58,211 nt of DNA from an uncultured Ectothiorhodospiraceae bacterium (GTDB lineage Bacteria; Pseudomonadota; Gammaproteobacteria; Nitrococcales; Nitrococcaceae), in assembly GCA_913061005.1 (NCBI GenBank), contig CAJXSH010000010.1, positions 1-58,211 on the forward strand. Reading direction: 5' to 3'. Shown here piece by piece: positions 1 through 8,262 of this stretch. Position 1 is the stretch's first letter. Each line of letters starts with the position of its first letter. A program made the position numbers and the translations under genes. The notes beneath the pieces are model-generated. The model had not been told where the DNA came from, did not search any database, and saw only the letters and a list, made by a program, of their open reading frames with translations.

Positions 1-208
1 GTGCTGCCGGGTCACTGTGACTTCTCCTATTCCGCGATGGGGCGTTGCCAGGCTCAGAGGGCCGAAGCCCCGGGGGACTGACATGCCAATTAGTTCGGAA
101 TAGAACAGTTCAACCGTAGCCGTTTCTCTCAAACCCTCTCAAAAAGCGGGGAGCTTTCAGGAATCACGGAAGGAGAAGGGTGGCGAACACACCGCTGCCG
201 CGGTTGAG
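1..208. other. Non-coding left edge with possible long-range RNA stem
   Basis: No convincing gene is visible. The bases can fold into a long rod: CTATTCCG at 27-34 pairs with CGGAATAG at 96-103, ACTGT at 14-18 with ACAGT at 105-109, and bases near 3-10 partly pair with 114-120. A frame open from base 1 stops at 79-81, so the tail of a gene cut by the window edge cannot be excluded. I could not match the fold to a known RNA family (6S, SRP RNA, RNase P RNA and tmRNA signatures were looked for and not seen). Confidence 0.25.
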
Positions 209-811
209 TTAGAAGCGGTACTCGATCCCGGCCGAAAAACTGGGCGTGTAGCGAAAGCTCTCGAATGCGGTGCCCAGTGAGGCGTCATCCGAGGGGGCCG
301 CCTCGCTGACTGCCGGGTCATCTGACATGGACGTGTCGTTGAGCCCCTCGAAGGCCAGGCCCATGTCCAGCGACAGGCCAAAGCGGCCCTGGGTGCCGAA
401 ATCGTTATCCCAGCCCACGCCCAGGTAGGTCTGCATATCCGGGTTGTCGAGACGGGGTGTCCCGATGCTGTCGGTGGAAAGCCAGTCTTCGCCGACCACC
501 GCGCCCCCGGTCATGCGCAGGCCGCTTTCATGCAGCGAATAGTCGATGAGCGTGGAGAACTGTAGTGACCCATCGTCCAGGGCAAACCCCTCGCGCTGTG
601 GGCGGATTGCTACGGGATCCTGGCGATTGACGCCAAACCGGATATCGAGTCGCTCACTCAAGTGCGAGGTAAGCTCGAGCTCTGGTTGCAGCGCCTCGCT
701 CCACGCCCCGTCCTGGGCAAAGGCCGCCGGGCTGGCGATCAATGTCGCCGCCAGCAGGGATGAGCGAAAAAGCGTGTGGCGTCCTGTAACCATAGGGTTA
801 TTATTGCGCAT
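209..811 (-). CDS. Small outer-membrane beta-barrel protein, function unknown
   Basis: About 200 residues. The N-terminus has a signal peptide (hydrophobic stretch LLAATLIASPAAFA, cleavage predicted after AFA). The mature part is rich in alternating polar/hydrophobic strands (for example TYLGVGWDNDF and RFGLSLDMGLAF) and ends in the aromatic sequence EYRF, the usual C-terminal signal for the BAM machinery. This points to a barrel of roughly eight strands, similar in style to OmpW-type proteins, but I cannot name a family. The start could be 811 or the ATG at 793; neither has a clear ribosome binding site. It lies 43 bases downstream of the DUF1244 gene on the same strand and may share its transcript. 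Confidence 0.6.
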   Translation of the reverse strand: MRNNNPMVTGRHTLFRSSLLAATLIASPAAFAQDGAWSEALQPELELTSHLSERLDIRFGVNRQDPVAIRPQREGFALDDGSLQFSTLIDYSLHESGLRMTGGAVVGEDWLSTDSIGTPRLDNPDMQTYLGVGWDNDFGTQGRFGLSLDMGLAFEGLNDTSMSDDPAVSEAAPSDDASLGTAFESFRYTPSFSAGIEYRF

Positions 812-854
812 CCACGGGCAAAAGCGAAGGGGCGCAGCCGGATTTAAGCCATTG

Positions 855-1100
855 TTATTGCTGGTAGCGATCTTTCCATTCTTCGTAAGGCATGCCATAG
901 ACAATCTCGCGGGCGGTTTCCTTGTCCATGTCGATGCCCCGGGCCTGGGCGGCCTCCATGTACCAGCGCGACAGGCAGTTGCGGCAGAACCCGGCAAGCT
1001 CCATGAGGTCGATATTCTGGACATCGGTGCGTTGACGTAGGTGGGTGACAAGGGTGCGAAAGGCCGCTGCCTCGAGGGATTCCCGGGTCTGATCATCCAT
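855..1100 (-). CDS. DUF1244 family protein
   Basis: 81 residues that match the conserved DUF1244 pattern almost end to end: the DVQNIDLMELAGFCRNCL block near residues 27-44 with its Cys-x-x-Cys, and the C-terminal VYGMPYEEWK block. Members are short, cytosolic, widespread in Proteobacteria and of unknown biochemical role; the paired cysteines suggest metal or redox binding but this is not established. The start is supported by AGGAGA eight bases upstream. The upstream gene, an L,D-transpeptidase, is divergent, so the promoter must lie in the 52 bases between them. Confidence 0.85.
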   Translation of the reverse strand: MDDQTRESLEAAAFRTLVTHLRQRTDVQNIDLMELAGFCRNCLSRWYMEAAQARGIDMDKETAREIVYGMPYEEWKDRYQQ

Positions 1101-1152
1101 CGCGTATTCTCCTGCGCATCGATTGGGTGTTGATTAAGGTACATTACGAGAC

Positions 1153-2220
1153 GTGATGCGGTGTTCCAAACCCCAACAGCACTGTCCGTCCCGGCGAAGC
1201 GGGGCTTTGAGGGCCGATGCGCGAGTCGCGCCCAGGGCGCTGCTCCTGGCGGTCTGGATAGCGCTTGGATGCCTCACCGCGGGGGCCGCTCAGGCGCTGA
1301 CCTATCCGCTGCCACCACCGGGGAGCGATGTGGTGGGGGCGGTCCAGCGTATCGAGGCCCGTGAGTCCGACACGCTGCTCGCGCTGGGACGAGAATACGG
1401 GATTGGCTACGAGGAGATGCGCCGCGCCAATCCCGGTGTGGATGTCTGGCTGCCGGGCGAGGGGACGTCAATCACCATTCCCTCGCGTTTTGTCCTGCCC
1501 AATGCACCCCGCGAAGGGGTAGTGATCAACATCCCCGAAATGCGGCTTTATTACTACCCCGAACCCAAAGAAAATCAAAGGCCTGTCGTCGAAACCTATC
1601 CCATCAGTGTCGGTCGGATGGACTGGTCGACACCCCTTGGCGTATCGCGGATTACCGAGAAAACCCGCAATCCTTACTGGTTTCCGCCCGACTCGATCCT
1701 CGAAGAGCGGGCCGCTCAGGGGCGCCCGCTGCCCGAGGCCGTGCCGCCGGGGCCGGACAACCCCCTGGGCCGGCACAAGATGCGCCTTTCCATCCCGGGC
1801 GGGGCCTATCTCATTCATGGCACCAATGAGCCACGGGGGATTGGGATGCGGGTCACCCATGGCTGCATCCGGATGTTTCCTGAAGACGTGGAATCGCTTT
1901 TCGAGCGGCTGCCAGAGGGCACCCAGGTGCGGATCGTCAATCAGCCGGTCAAGGCCGGGTGGCTGGGCGGTAATCTGGCCATCGAGGCGCATCCGGTGCT
2001 GCCGGCGGACGCTGAGAATGCCTATGACCCGTTAAGCCCGCCGCCCCTCGAAGCGGCGGTGCTGGCCATCGCGGGAGTCCTTGACCGTGGCACCGGGCGG
2101 GTGGACAACGAGCGGCTGGTTGATGTGGTGGATCAGGCAAGCGGCATGCCGGCGCTGGTGTCCCGGGATCAGACCCGGCCACTCGCGCTCGAGGCGATGA
2201 CCGCCCGATCGGGGCCATAA
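1153..2220 (+). CDS. LysM-YkuD L,D-transpeptidase (ErfK/YbiS type)
   Basis: 355 residues with a long basic N-region and a signal peptide (hydrophobic about 29-44, cleavage near 48), so the enzyme acts in the periplasm. A LysM-like segment (about 63-110) should bind peptidoglycan. The YkuD domain (about 120-255) carries the His-Gly at 222-223 and the catalytic block with His236, Gly237 and Cys238. Family members form 3-3 cross-links or attach Braun lipoprotein to diaminopimelate. The gene converges on lpp with a shared terminator, which favours the lipoprotein-anchoring role (inference). The start is GTG at 1153 directly followed by an ATG at 1156. The roughly 100-residue tail after the catalytic domain is poorly conserved. 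Confidence 0.88.
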   Translation: MMRCSKPQQHCPSRRSGALRADARVAPRALLLAVWIALGCLTAGAAQALTYPLPPPGSDVVGAVQRIEARESDTLLALGREYGIGYEEMRRANPGVDVWLPGEGTSITIPSRFVLPNAPREGVVINIPEMRLYYYPEPKENQRPVVETYPISVGRMDWSTPLGVSRITEKTRNPYWFPPDSILEERAAQGRPLPEAVPPGPDNPLGRHKMRLSIPGGAYLIHGTNEPRGIGMRVTHGCIRMFPEDVESLFERLPEGTQVRIVNQPVKAGWLGGNLAIEAHPVLPADAENAYDPLSPPPLEAAVLAIAGVLDRGTGRVDNERLVDVVDQASGMPALVSRDQTRPLALEAMTARSGP

Positions 2221-2222
2221 AA

Positions 2223-2244
2223 AAACCCCGCCGGGGCGGGGTTT
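2223..2244. terminator. Bidirectional terminator between ldt and lpp
   Basis: AAACCCCG at 2223-2230 pairs with CGGGGTTT at 2237-2244 around a six-base loop. On the minus strand the stem is followed by a run of seven T (plus-strand A at 2219-2225), making a strong intrinsic terminator for lpp. On the plus strand the T run is only three bases, so termination of the transpeptidase transcript is likely weaker. The left arm begins right after the transpeptidase stop codon. Confidence 0.85.
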
Positions 2245-2265
2245 GCGTGCCAACCGGGGGTTGGC

Positions 2266-2535
2266 TTACTTGTACATCGAGCGCTCGAACATGCGATCGA
2301 TCTTCTCGCTGTTGTCATCGGCGGTGCGCTGAGCGCCCTTGGCCAGCGCATCGGCACCTTCGGCGGTGACCATTGCGGTGCTTGCCTCGTCCATGGCGGC
2401 CTCGGCCATGGCCCGCACGTCTTCCAGCTCCGCCTGCAGCTCCTGGGTGGAGGCCTGCGTGGCACACCCAACCAAAAGCCCCATCGAGGCGGTGGCGGCG
2501 CTCAGCTTGAGCAGCGTTTTGAGCGACTGGGACAT
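2266..2535 (-). CDS. lpp: Major outer-membrane (Braun) lipoprotein Lpp
   Basis: 89 residues. A signal peptide ends in the lipobox LVGC with Cys24 as the lipidated residue. The mature 66 residues form a heptad-type coiled coil rich in Ala, Glu and Asp, as in Lpp trimers. The last residues are Met-Tyr-Lys; the C-terminal lysine is the side chain that L,D-transpeptidases join to peptidoglycan. AGGAG eight bases upstream supports the start. A YkuD gene lies on each side, one convergent and one upstream on the same strand. Mature length and C-terminus agree well with the Lpp family. Confidence 0.88.
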   Translation of the reverse strand: MSQSLKTLLKLSAATASMGLLVGCATQASTQELQAELEDVRAMAEAAMDEASTAMVTAEGADALAKGAQRTADDNSEKIDRMFERSMYK

Positions 2536-2560
2536 TCGTTTAACTCCTGTATTGCGTTCG

Positions 2561-2572
2561 CGATTGCAATCG
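2561..2572. promoter_or_regulatory. 12-bp palindrome upstream of lpp
   Basis: CGATTGCAATCG is a perfect inverted repeat located 26-37 bases before the lpp start codon, in the expected promoter zone. It could be a regulator operator or part of the core promoter; no clear -35/-10 pair was seen, so this is only a candidate. Confidence 0.3.
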
Positions 2573-2655
2573 TTTGACTTTGCGGCGGCTACAACCCCGC
2601 GGACGTCGCGGGAATGATTGCGCGGGATGATGCCACTTGCAACCCCCTTTTGGGA

Positions 2656-3234
2656 CTACTCAATGACAACAGGGGTGCCAATTTCGACGAATTCATCGAA
2701 TTGTTCGATCTGTTCATTGGTCATCGCGATACAACCCTCGGTCCAGTGAAAATCCTCGTGGATCGCCGGGTCCCCATCACCGATGCCGTGAAACCCGATG
2801 TGGCCGCCGAGCGGGCCATCCTGAGGCAGATAGCCGCGCTCACCGGCATGGTCAAGGGCTCGGGTGTATTCTTTATGGCCCACGATTCCGTCCCGCCGGG
2901 CGGCGTCGAGATGCTCGACGGTCGGGTAATTAATGGCAAAAAACAAGTGAAAACGGCTGTCGCGGTTGATGCGGTTGATCCGAAAGCGCCCGGTGGGGGT
3001 GGTGTTATCGCCCCGGATGTGAAGATCCGATATGCCGCCGCGACCAAAGGCGACATGTTCGAGGACCGTGACGAGCCGCTCGCCATGACGGATCTCAGCC
3101 ACCGACGCCTCGGTATCGACGCGTATCCAGGTCCCCGGGTAGGGCATCGCAGCGGCGGCGCCGGTCAGCGCGGCAAGCAGCATCAGGGCCGCAATGGCGC
3201 CGGCGATTGCCCGCTGACAGCGCCTCGACGTCAT
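2656..3234 (-). CDS. Small YkuD L,D-transpeptidase-like protein, exported
   Basis: 192 residues from the ATG at 3234, chosen because it overlaps the upstream gene by ATGA and gives a clean signal peptide (hydrophobic AIAGAIAALMLLAALTG). The remaining protein is one YkuD domain: a His-Gly near the middle (HIGFHGIG region) and the catalytic block TEGCIAM with Cys168. There is no LysM. The TEGC form of the motif resembles the YafK branch, whose E. coli member removes Lpp from peptidoglycan, so a hydrolytic role is possible; this is inference from motif style only. It is the gene immediately upstream of lpp on the same strand, 120 bases away. Confidence 0.8.
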   Translation of the reverse strand: MTSRRCQRAIAGAIAALMLLAALTGAAAAMPYPGTWIRVDTEASVAEIRHGERLVTVLEHVAFGRGGISDLHIRGDNTTPTGRFRINRINRDSRFHLFFAINYPTVEHLDAARRDGIVGHKEYTRALDHAGERGYLPQDGPLGGHIGFHGIGDGDPAIHEDFHWTEGCIAMTNEQIEQFDEFVEIGTPVVIE

Positions 3235-3500
3235 GGCAGATACCGATAGAGTCGGCCGCTGTCGAAGGGCCAGCAAAGCGCCTCATCGCGATCATCCCGG
3301 GCGACGACCGGGATGGATTCGGCGTACTGGTCTTCCGCCCAGGGGTCATCCATGACGTCAATCGTCTCGATGGCAAGGCCGCGCCGCCGGGCAACCGGCG
3401 TCAGCATGGCCAGTGCCTCATCACAAAGATGGCAGCCTGCGGTTGTGTAGAACCGTATCCTCGGTGACCGCGAGGGCGTCGTGCTAGCCTTTGCGTCCAT
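3231..3500 (-). CDS. Glutaredoxin-like thioredoxin-fold protein (DUF836)
   Basis: About 89 residues. The redox motif Cys-His-Leu-Cys sits in the first beta-alpha unit (YTTAGCHLCDEA), followed by the ESIPVV cis-proline segment typical of glutaredoxin-like folds. DUF836 proteins are short cytosolic thiol-disulfide proteins of unknown partner. The start is taken at 3500; an in-frame ATG at 3530 exists but would overlap the start of divergent dusA. The stop overlaps the start of the downstream YkuD gene by ATGA, so the two are probably translationally coupled. Confidence 0.75.
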   Translation of the reverse strand: MDAKASTTPSRSPRIRFYTTAGCHLCDEALAMLTPVARRRGLAIETIDVMDDPWAEDQYAESIPVVARDDRDEALCWPFDSGRLYRYLP

Positions 3501-3529
3501 GACTGGATCATACCCCGGGCTCAACCCCA

Positions 3530-4546
3530 ATGCGTAGTGCCATGGACCTTCGACTGAGCGTCGCCCCCATGATGGACTGGACAGACCCGGCCTTTCGTTG
3601 GCTGCTGCGCCAGATCACCACCCGAACCCGTCTTTATACCGAGATGGTCCCGGCGCAGGCCCTCTGGCACGGCCGCGCCGAGCGTTTTCTGGCCCGCTCG
3701 GATGTCGAACACCCGGTGGCGCTGCAGCTCGGTGGCAGCGACCCCGCGCAACTCGCCCATGGGGCGAAGCTGGGGGCGCGCTGGGGGTATGACGAGATCA
3801 ATCTCAACGTCGGCTGCCCCAGTGATCGGGTTCAGTCGGGCCGCTTTGGCGCCTGTCTGATGCGTGAGCCTGAACTGGTCCGGACACTCGTCACCGCAAT
3901 GGCAGAGGCAAGCGATCGGCCGGTGACCGTTAAATGCCGTATTGGCGTTGATGAGCTCGACGACTTTGCCTCGTTGTGCCGGTTCACCGAGGCGGTGGTT
4001 GCCGCTGGGGCGCAGGCATTGATTGTTCATGCCCGAAAGGCCTGGCTAAAGGGGCTTTCGCCCAAGCAAAACCGTGAGATACCGCCGCTTCGATACGATC
4101 GGGTCGAAGCGCTGAAAGACGCCTTCCCGGCGCTTCCGATCGTGCTCAACGGGGGCATCGAGACGCTCGATCAAGGCATGCCGTGGATCGACCGGCTTGA
4201 CGGGGTGATGATCGGACGGGCGGCGTACCACGACCCCTGGCTGTTCGCACAGGCCGATGAGCGGGTCTTTGGCGATGCACCGGCCAAAGGGCATTCGCGG
4301 GCGTCGGTGGCGCTGGCCTATCGGGATTATGTGGCCGCCCGGCTTCGGCCGGATGTCCCGGTGTCGCGGTATACCCGGCATTTGACCGGACTTTTTCAGG
4401 GCCAGCCCGGCGCCCGGGTCTGGCGACGGGCGCTCAGCGAAGGCGCGGCGGATAAAAGCGCCGGTGCCGAGGTCATCGATCAGGCCCTTGCCGCCCGCCG
4501 CGCGGCCATCGAACGCCACGCGGCCTCGACGGCAGAATCGGCCTGA
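3530..4546 (+). CDS. dusA: tRNA-dihydrouridine(20/20a) synthase DusA
   Basis: 338 residues, an FMN TIM barrel that reduces uridine in the tRNA D-loop with NADPH. Signatures of the DusA branch are clear: SVAPMMDWTD near the N-terminus, YTEMV, the NVGCPSDRVQ block with catalytic Cys96, the GACLM segment, HARKAWLKGLSPKQNREIP-like substrate loop and the phosphate-binding NGGI and GRAAY segments. Length equals E. coli DusA. The ATG at 3542 is an alternative start. It diverges from the glutaredoxin-like gene with about 30 bases between starts, and its stop codon directly abuts the stop of convergent tatD. Confidence 0.93.
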   Translation: MRSAMDLRLSVAPMMDWTDPAFRWLLRQITTRTRLYTEMVPAQALWHGRAERFLARSDVEHPVALQLGGSDPAQLAHGAKLGARWGYDEINLNVGCPSDRVQSGRFGACLMREPELVRTLVTAMAEASDRPVTVKCRIGVDELDDFASLCRFTEAVVAAGAQALIVHARKAWLKGLSPKQNREIPPLRYDRVEALKDAFPALPIVLNGGIETLDQGMPWIDRLDGVMIGRAAYHDPWLFAQADERVFGDAPAKGHSRASVALAYRDYVAARLRPDVPVSRYTRHLTGLFQGQPGARVWRRALSEGAADKSAGAEVIDQALAARRAAIERHAASTAESA

Positions 4547-5350
4547 TCACTCGCCCTCGAGCGAGAAAAACCGTGCCGCCACCCGGGTCGTGCTGGCCGC
4601 CAGATCGGCTGGCGACTCGCCCCGCAGGGCCGCGACGGTCTCTAGCACATGGCTCAGATAGGCCGGCTCATTGCGCCGATTGGCCGGCTTTTGGGCGATG
4701 TCCCGGGGCAACAGAAAAGGGGCATCGGTTTCGATCATCAGCCGCTCGGCGGGGATGTCGGCCACGCAGTCGCGCAGCGCACCGCCGCGACGCTCGTCAC
4801 AGATCCACCCGGTCACCCCGATATGCAGATCCAGATCGAGACAGGCATGTAACAGCGACCGCGGCCCGGTAAAACAGTGAAGCACCGCGCCAGGCAATGC
4901 GTCGCGGTGCTGGCGGAGGATCGCCAGAAAATCCGCCTCGGCATCGCGTTGATGCAAAAATGCCGGCAGGCCCTGGGTGGCGGCGATGTCGAGCTGGGCG
5001 GCAAAGCAGGCCTGTTGGTCAGGTCGCGGCGAGAAATCGCGGCAGTAATCCAGGCCGGTCTCGCCGATGGCCACGGTGGGCTCGCGACTGGCCAGATCGA
5101 CGATGACCTCGCGCGTCGCCTGGGACCAGGTGGATGCCTCGTGGGGATGGACGCCGGCGGTTGAGGTCATGCAACGGGGATGGGCGGCGGCCAGCCGGGC
5201 GGCCGCCTGCGACTCGGCGGCGCTCGTGCCGGTGAGCACCATGCGGGTCACGCCGGCGGCCCGGGCCCGCTCGATGACCGCTGCGCGATCACCATCAAAG
5301 CGTCGATGCGTGAGGTTGACGCCGATATCCGTGAGATTGCTGTACCCCAT
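4547..5350 (-). CDS. tatD: TatD family metal-dependent DNase
   Basis: 267 residues, TIM-barrel amidohydrolase. Visible features are the start strand TDIGVNLTH (metal-ligand region, with Asn-Leu-Thr as in the TatD branch rather than His-x-His), GVHPHEA, the GETGLDY metal site, the HQRDA and HCFTG histidines, and ETDAPFLLPRD at the end of the barrel. TatD proteins are 3'-5' exonucleases used in DNA repair and RNA degradation. A longer start at 5368 is possible; 5350 gives the usual family N-terminus. The divergent acyl-CoA synthetase starts only 26 bases away. Confidence 0.88.
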   Translation of the reverse strand: MGYSNLTDIGVNLTHRRFDGDRAAVIERARAAGVTRMVLTGTSAAESQAAARLAAAHPRCMTSTAGVHPHEASTWSQATREVIVDLASREPTVAIGETGLDYCRDFSPRPDQQACFAAQLDIAATQGLPAFLHQRDAEADFLAILRQHRDALPGAVLHCFTGPRSLLHACLDLDLHIGVTGWICDERRGGALRDCVADIPAERLMIETDAPFLLPRDIAQKPANRRNEPAYLSHVLETVAALRGESPADLAASTTRVAARFFSLEGE

Positions 5351-5376
5351 GGGCGTATTCTGCTGCAATCATTGCC

Positions 5377-6945
5377 ATGAAAAACAGGGGCGATGAATTC
5401 TCGAACGCGTATGAGCCGCCCATGGACTGGGTGGGGGACTGGAGTGGCCGGCGACGGGCGCTGACCCCCGATCGCACGGCGGTGATCGAACCGCACACTC
5501 AGACCACGCTTACGTATCGCGCGCTGGATGATCGGGCCTGTGCGCTGGCAGGCCGCTTGGCTGACGACTACGGGCTCGGCCCCGGCGATCGTCTGGCGCT
5601 TGTTGCTCGCAACCGGCTCGAAGCGCTGGTGCTGTTTCTCGCCTGTGGCAAGATCGGCGTGGTACTCGCACCGGTCAGTCATCGGCTGGCGCCCGCCGAA
5701 ATCGGAGCGCTTTTACAGCGACTGGCGCCGGCGGGGGTGGCCATCGACCCGCCGGTGATGGATAGCCTTGGCGATGTTTTGCCGCCGACAACGCCGGTCT
5801 ACGATCTGGATATTCCGCTCACCGAGCCGGCAGATGGCGCCGCGCCGGTCAACCGGCCACTGTCGCCGGGGGCGCTTGCCATGCTCATCCACACCGGTGG
5901 GAGCACCGGATTGCCCAAGATCTGTCGTGTCAGCCATCGACAGATGATCTGGAATGCCATCGAATTGCTGGTCTCAGCGCCCGAGTCCATGGCCCGGCGT
6001 CGCGAGCTTTTGTTGTTTCCGCTCTTCCACATTGGGGGCTGGAATACCGCCATCCCCGTGCTCTACGCCGGTGGCACGGTGATCCTGCAGCCGGCTTTTG
6101 ACGCCGAGACCGTGCTCGCCAACATCGAGCAGTACGACGTCAACCATTTGGGTGCGGTGGAGGCCATGCTGCAGGCGATGCGCGCGGCGCCCAACTTCGA
6201 GCGTGTCTCTCTGCGGTCACTCGAGGGGATTACCGTGGCCGGCGGGCCATGCAGTCAAAAAACCATGGAGGCTTTCTTTGACCGCGGCGTGGCGGTCAAC
6301 CAGGCCTACGGTCTGACTGAGGCGGGCCCCTCCAACCTGGTGGATGCCGCCGACGATGTCGGCCTCGACGAGCAACGGGCCCGGGCAGGCAGTGTCGGCA
6401 CCAGCTTCTATCACTGCGACTATCGCATCATCGACCCCGACACCGGCCAACGGGTTGGCACCGGAGATGTCGGTGAGCTGCAGTTGCGAAGCCCGCATTC
6501 GTTTGACGGCTATTGGGATGATCCGTCGGCCAGCGCGGCGCGCTGGGCCGAGGCGGGCTGGCTTCGCAGTGGCGATCTGGCGCGCGAGGCGGCCGATGGC
6601 CGGGTGCGCATCGTCGGCCGGCTGGATAATGTCATCATCAGCGGTGGCGAGAAGGTCGCCGCCGAAGAGATCGAGGCAGCGCTGGCCGCGCATCCGGCGG
6701 TCAACGCGGCGCTTGTGTTTGCCATGGCGGATCCACGCTGGGGGCAACGGCCGGTGGCGGTTTTCACCAGCGATGCACCCATCACCAAGGATGCGCTCCG
6801 GGACTGGCTGAGACCAAGGCTGGCGTCGTACAAACAACCGGCCGATCTCATGCAGGTGGCGTCGCTGCCATTGACCGGCAGCGGCAAGCCGGATCGGCAG
6901 CAAGCCCGGGCGGATTATCAAAACGCGGTCAGGGAGCGTTCATGA
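5377..6945 (+). CDS. Acyl-CoA synthetase, AMP-forming
   Basis: 522 residues of the ANL superfamily. The P-loop TGGSTGLPK lies at 173-181, the YGLTE motif at 311-315, the hinge GWLRSGDLA and GRLDNVIISGGEKV in the mid-C region, and the catalytic lysine is Lys504 in the GSGKPD motif. The enzyme adenylates a carboxylic acid and transfers it to CoA. Overall length and compact N-domain resemble MenE-like and medium-chain ligases, but the substrate cannot be read from the sequence. An ATG at 5422 could also serve as start. It overlaps thiD by four bases (ATGA), suggesting one transcript without implying a shared pathway. Confidence 0.85.
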   Translation: MKNRGDEFSNAYEPPMDWVGDWSGRRRALTPDRTAVIEPHTQTTLTYRALDDRACALAGRLADDYGLGPGDRLALVARNRLEALVLFLACGKIGVVLAPVSHRLAPAEIGALLQRLAPAGVAIDPPVMDSLGDVLPPTTPVYDLDIPLTEPADGAAPVNRPLSPGALAMLIHTGGSTGLPKICRVSHRQMIWNAIELLVSAPESMARRRELLLFPLFHIGGWNTAIPVLYAGGTVILQPAFDAETVLANIEQYDVNHLGAVEAMLQAMRAAPNFERVSLRSLEGITVAGGPCSQKTMEAFFDRGVAVNQAYGLTEAGPSNLVDAADDVGLDEQRARAGSVGTSFYHCDYRIIDPDTGQRVGTGDVGELQLRSPHSFDGYWDDPSASAARWAEAGWLRSGDLAREAADGRVRIVGRLDNVIISGGEKVAAEEIEAALAAHPAVNAALVFAMADPRWGQRPVAVFTSDAPITKDALRDWLRPRLASYKQPADLMQVASLPLTGSGKPDRQQARADYQNAVRERS

Positions 6946-7772
6946 AACCAGCACGTATTTGCATCATCGCCGGGTCGGACTCGGGCGGCGGAGCCGGGAT
7001 CCAGGCGGATATCAAAACGGTCACCGCGCTGGGTGGCTATGCGATGACCGCGGTCACCGCACTGACCGCGCAGAATACCCTTGGCGTCCAGGGCGTTGAG
7101 GGGGTGGCACCGGATTTCATCCGCGCGCAAATGGAATCAGTGTTACGCGATATCGGCGCCGATGCGCTCAAGACCGGCATGCTGCACTCGCCGGCGGTCA
7201 TCGAGGTGGTGGCCGAGACGCTGGCTCGTGAGGCTGCGGACGTGCCGCTGATTGTCGATCCGGTGATGGTGGCCCAAAGCGGTGATCGGCTGGTCAGCGA
7301 CGAGGCCATGGCCATGCTCCGGGAGGTGCTCATCCCGCGGGCCCAACTGATCACCCCCAATCTGCCCGAGGCCGAGGCCCTGTTGGGCCGTACGGTCGAT
7401 AGCGAGGAGACGATGGCCGAGGCGGCCGAGGCATTGCGGGCCCTGGGCTGCGAGGCGGTGCTTTTAAAAGGCGGCCACCTGGGGGGCGAGTCACTGGTGG
7501 ATATCCTCGCCGGCCCGGAGGGCGTGTTGCGCTTTGAACACAAGCGTATCGACACCCGGGCCGATCACGGCACCGGTTGTACACTGGCCTCGGCGGTTGC
7601 TGAGGGCATTGGCCGGGGCCTGACCCGATCGACGGCCGTGGACCGCGGACGCCGCTATCTGCGCCGTGCGCTCGAGACCGCGGTGCCATTGGGCAGTGGC
7701 CACGGCCCGGTCAATCATGGCCACACGGTGACGCCATTTGCCCTCCCTTCCACCGGCGGTGAACTGTCATAA
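6942..7772 (+). CDS. thiD: Hydroxymethylpyrimidine/phosphomethylpyrimidine kinase ThiD
   Basis: 276 residues, ribokinase-like fold. It phosphorylates HMP and then HMP-phosphate for thiamine synthesis. Diagnostic segments are the N-terminal IAGSDSGGGAGIQADIKT, ALGGYAMTAVTALTAQNT, the DPVM strand, the TPNLPEAE stretch and the GTGCTLASA anion hole near residue 210 with its catalytic Asp just before (DHGTGCT). The ATGA overlap with the acyl-CoA synthetase fixes the start. No other thi gene is in the window. Confidence 0.93.
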   Translation: MKPARICIIAGSDSGGGAGIQADIKTVTALGGYAMTAVTALTAQNTLGVQGVEGVAPDFIRAQMESVLRDIGADALKTGMLHSPAVIEVVAETLAREAADVPLIVDPVMVAQSGDRLVSDEAMAMLREVLIPRAQLITPNLPEAEALLGRTVDSEETMAEAAEALRALGCEAVLLKGGHLGGESLVDILAGPEGVLRFEHKRIDTRADHGTGCTLASAVAEGIGRGLTRSTAVDRGRRYLRRALETAVPLGSGHGPVNHGHTVTPFALPSTGGELS

Positions 7773-7779
7773 TGCATCC

Positions 7780-8262
7780 ATGATCCGCTTGTCTGCCAAA
7801 AGCCGTTATGCCGTCAGCGCGTTGCTGCATCTGGCCATCCACAATCCGGTCGGCGCCGTACCGCTGGCGGAGGTGTCGGACTGTCAGGGCATTTCCATGT
7901 CCTATGTCGATCAGATTTTCTGGCGGCTTCGCCGGGCAGGGCTTGTCAAGGGCACGCCCGGGCCGGGTGGGGGCTATCGCCTGGGGCGGCCGCCCGAGGC
8001 CATCTCCATCGGCGAGGTCATCACCCTGATGGATGGCGAAGGCTTGCCCCGGCGGCTTGGCTCGGATCTTGACGAGGCAGTCTGGACCACCCTGTCGCAG
8101 CGCATCGAGGCATTTCTGGATGGCATTACGCTGGCTGACTTTGCTGCCAGGCCCGATATCCGGGAGGCGCTGGATCGGCAGTACAGCGGCCGACAGTGGC
8201 GATGCGATGTCTGTGGCGCGCTGTCGAGCCGCCGTGGCCAATCCCTGGCAGGGGCGCCATGA
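7780..8262 (+). CDS. Rrf2/IscR-like transcription regulator lacking cluster cysteines
   Basis: 160 residues. The winged helix (about 1-80) is typical of Isc[16 protein letters not shown], then the recognition region [21 protein letters not shown] and the wing [10 protein letters not shown]. After the wing IscR has three cysteines that hold a [2Fe-2S] cluster; here that stretch (about 85-100) has none, while the following helix ([17 protein letters not shown]) is well kept. The only cysteines are Cys35 and a C-terminal pair at 142 and 145. It overlaps fdxA by ATGA, so it may control or sense something linked to this ferredoxin. The ATG at 7780 is preferred over an upstream in-frame ATG at 7738 inside thiD because it gives the family N-terminus. 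Confidence 0.85.
   Translation: MIRLSAKSRYAVSALLHLAIHNPVGAVPLAEVSDCQGISMSYVDQIFWRLRRAGLVKGTPGPGGGYRLGRPPEAISIGEVITLMDGEGLPRRLGSDLDEAVWTTLSQRIEAFLDGITLADFAARPDIREALDRQYSGRQWRCDVCGALSSRRGQSLAGAP

Noticed and set aside
1-81. 26-codon frame open from base 1
   Set aside because: Too short to judge, no family resemblance and no start codon context; kept only as a caution in the first entry.
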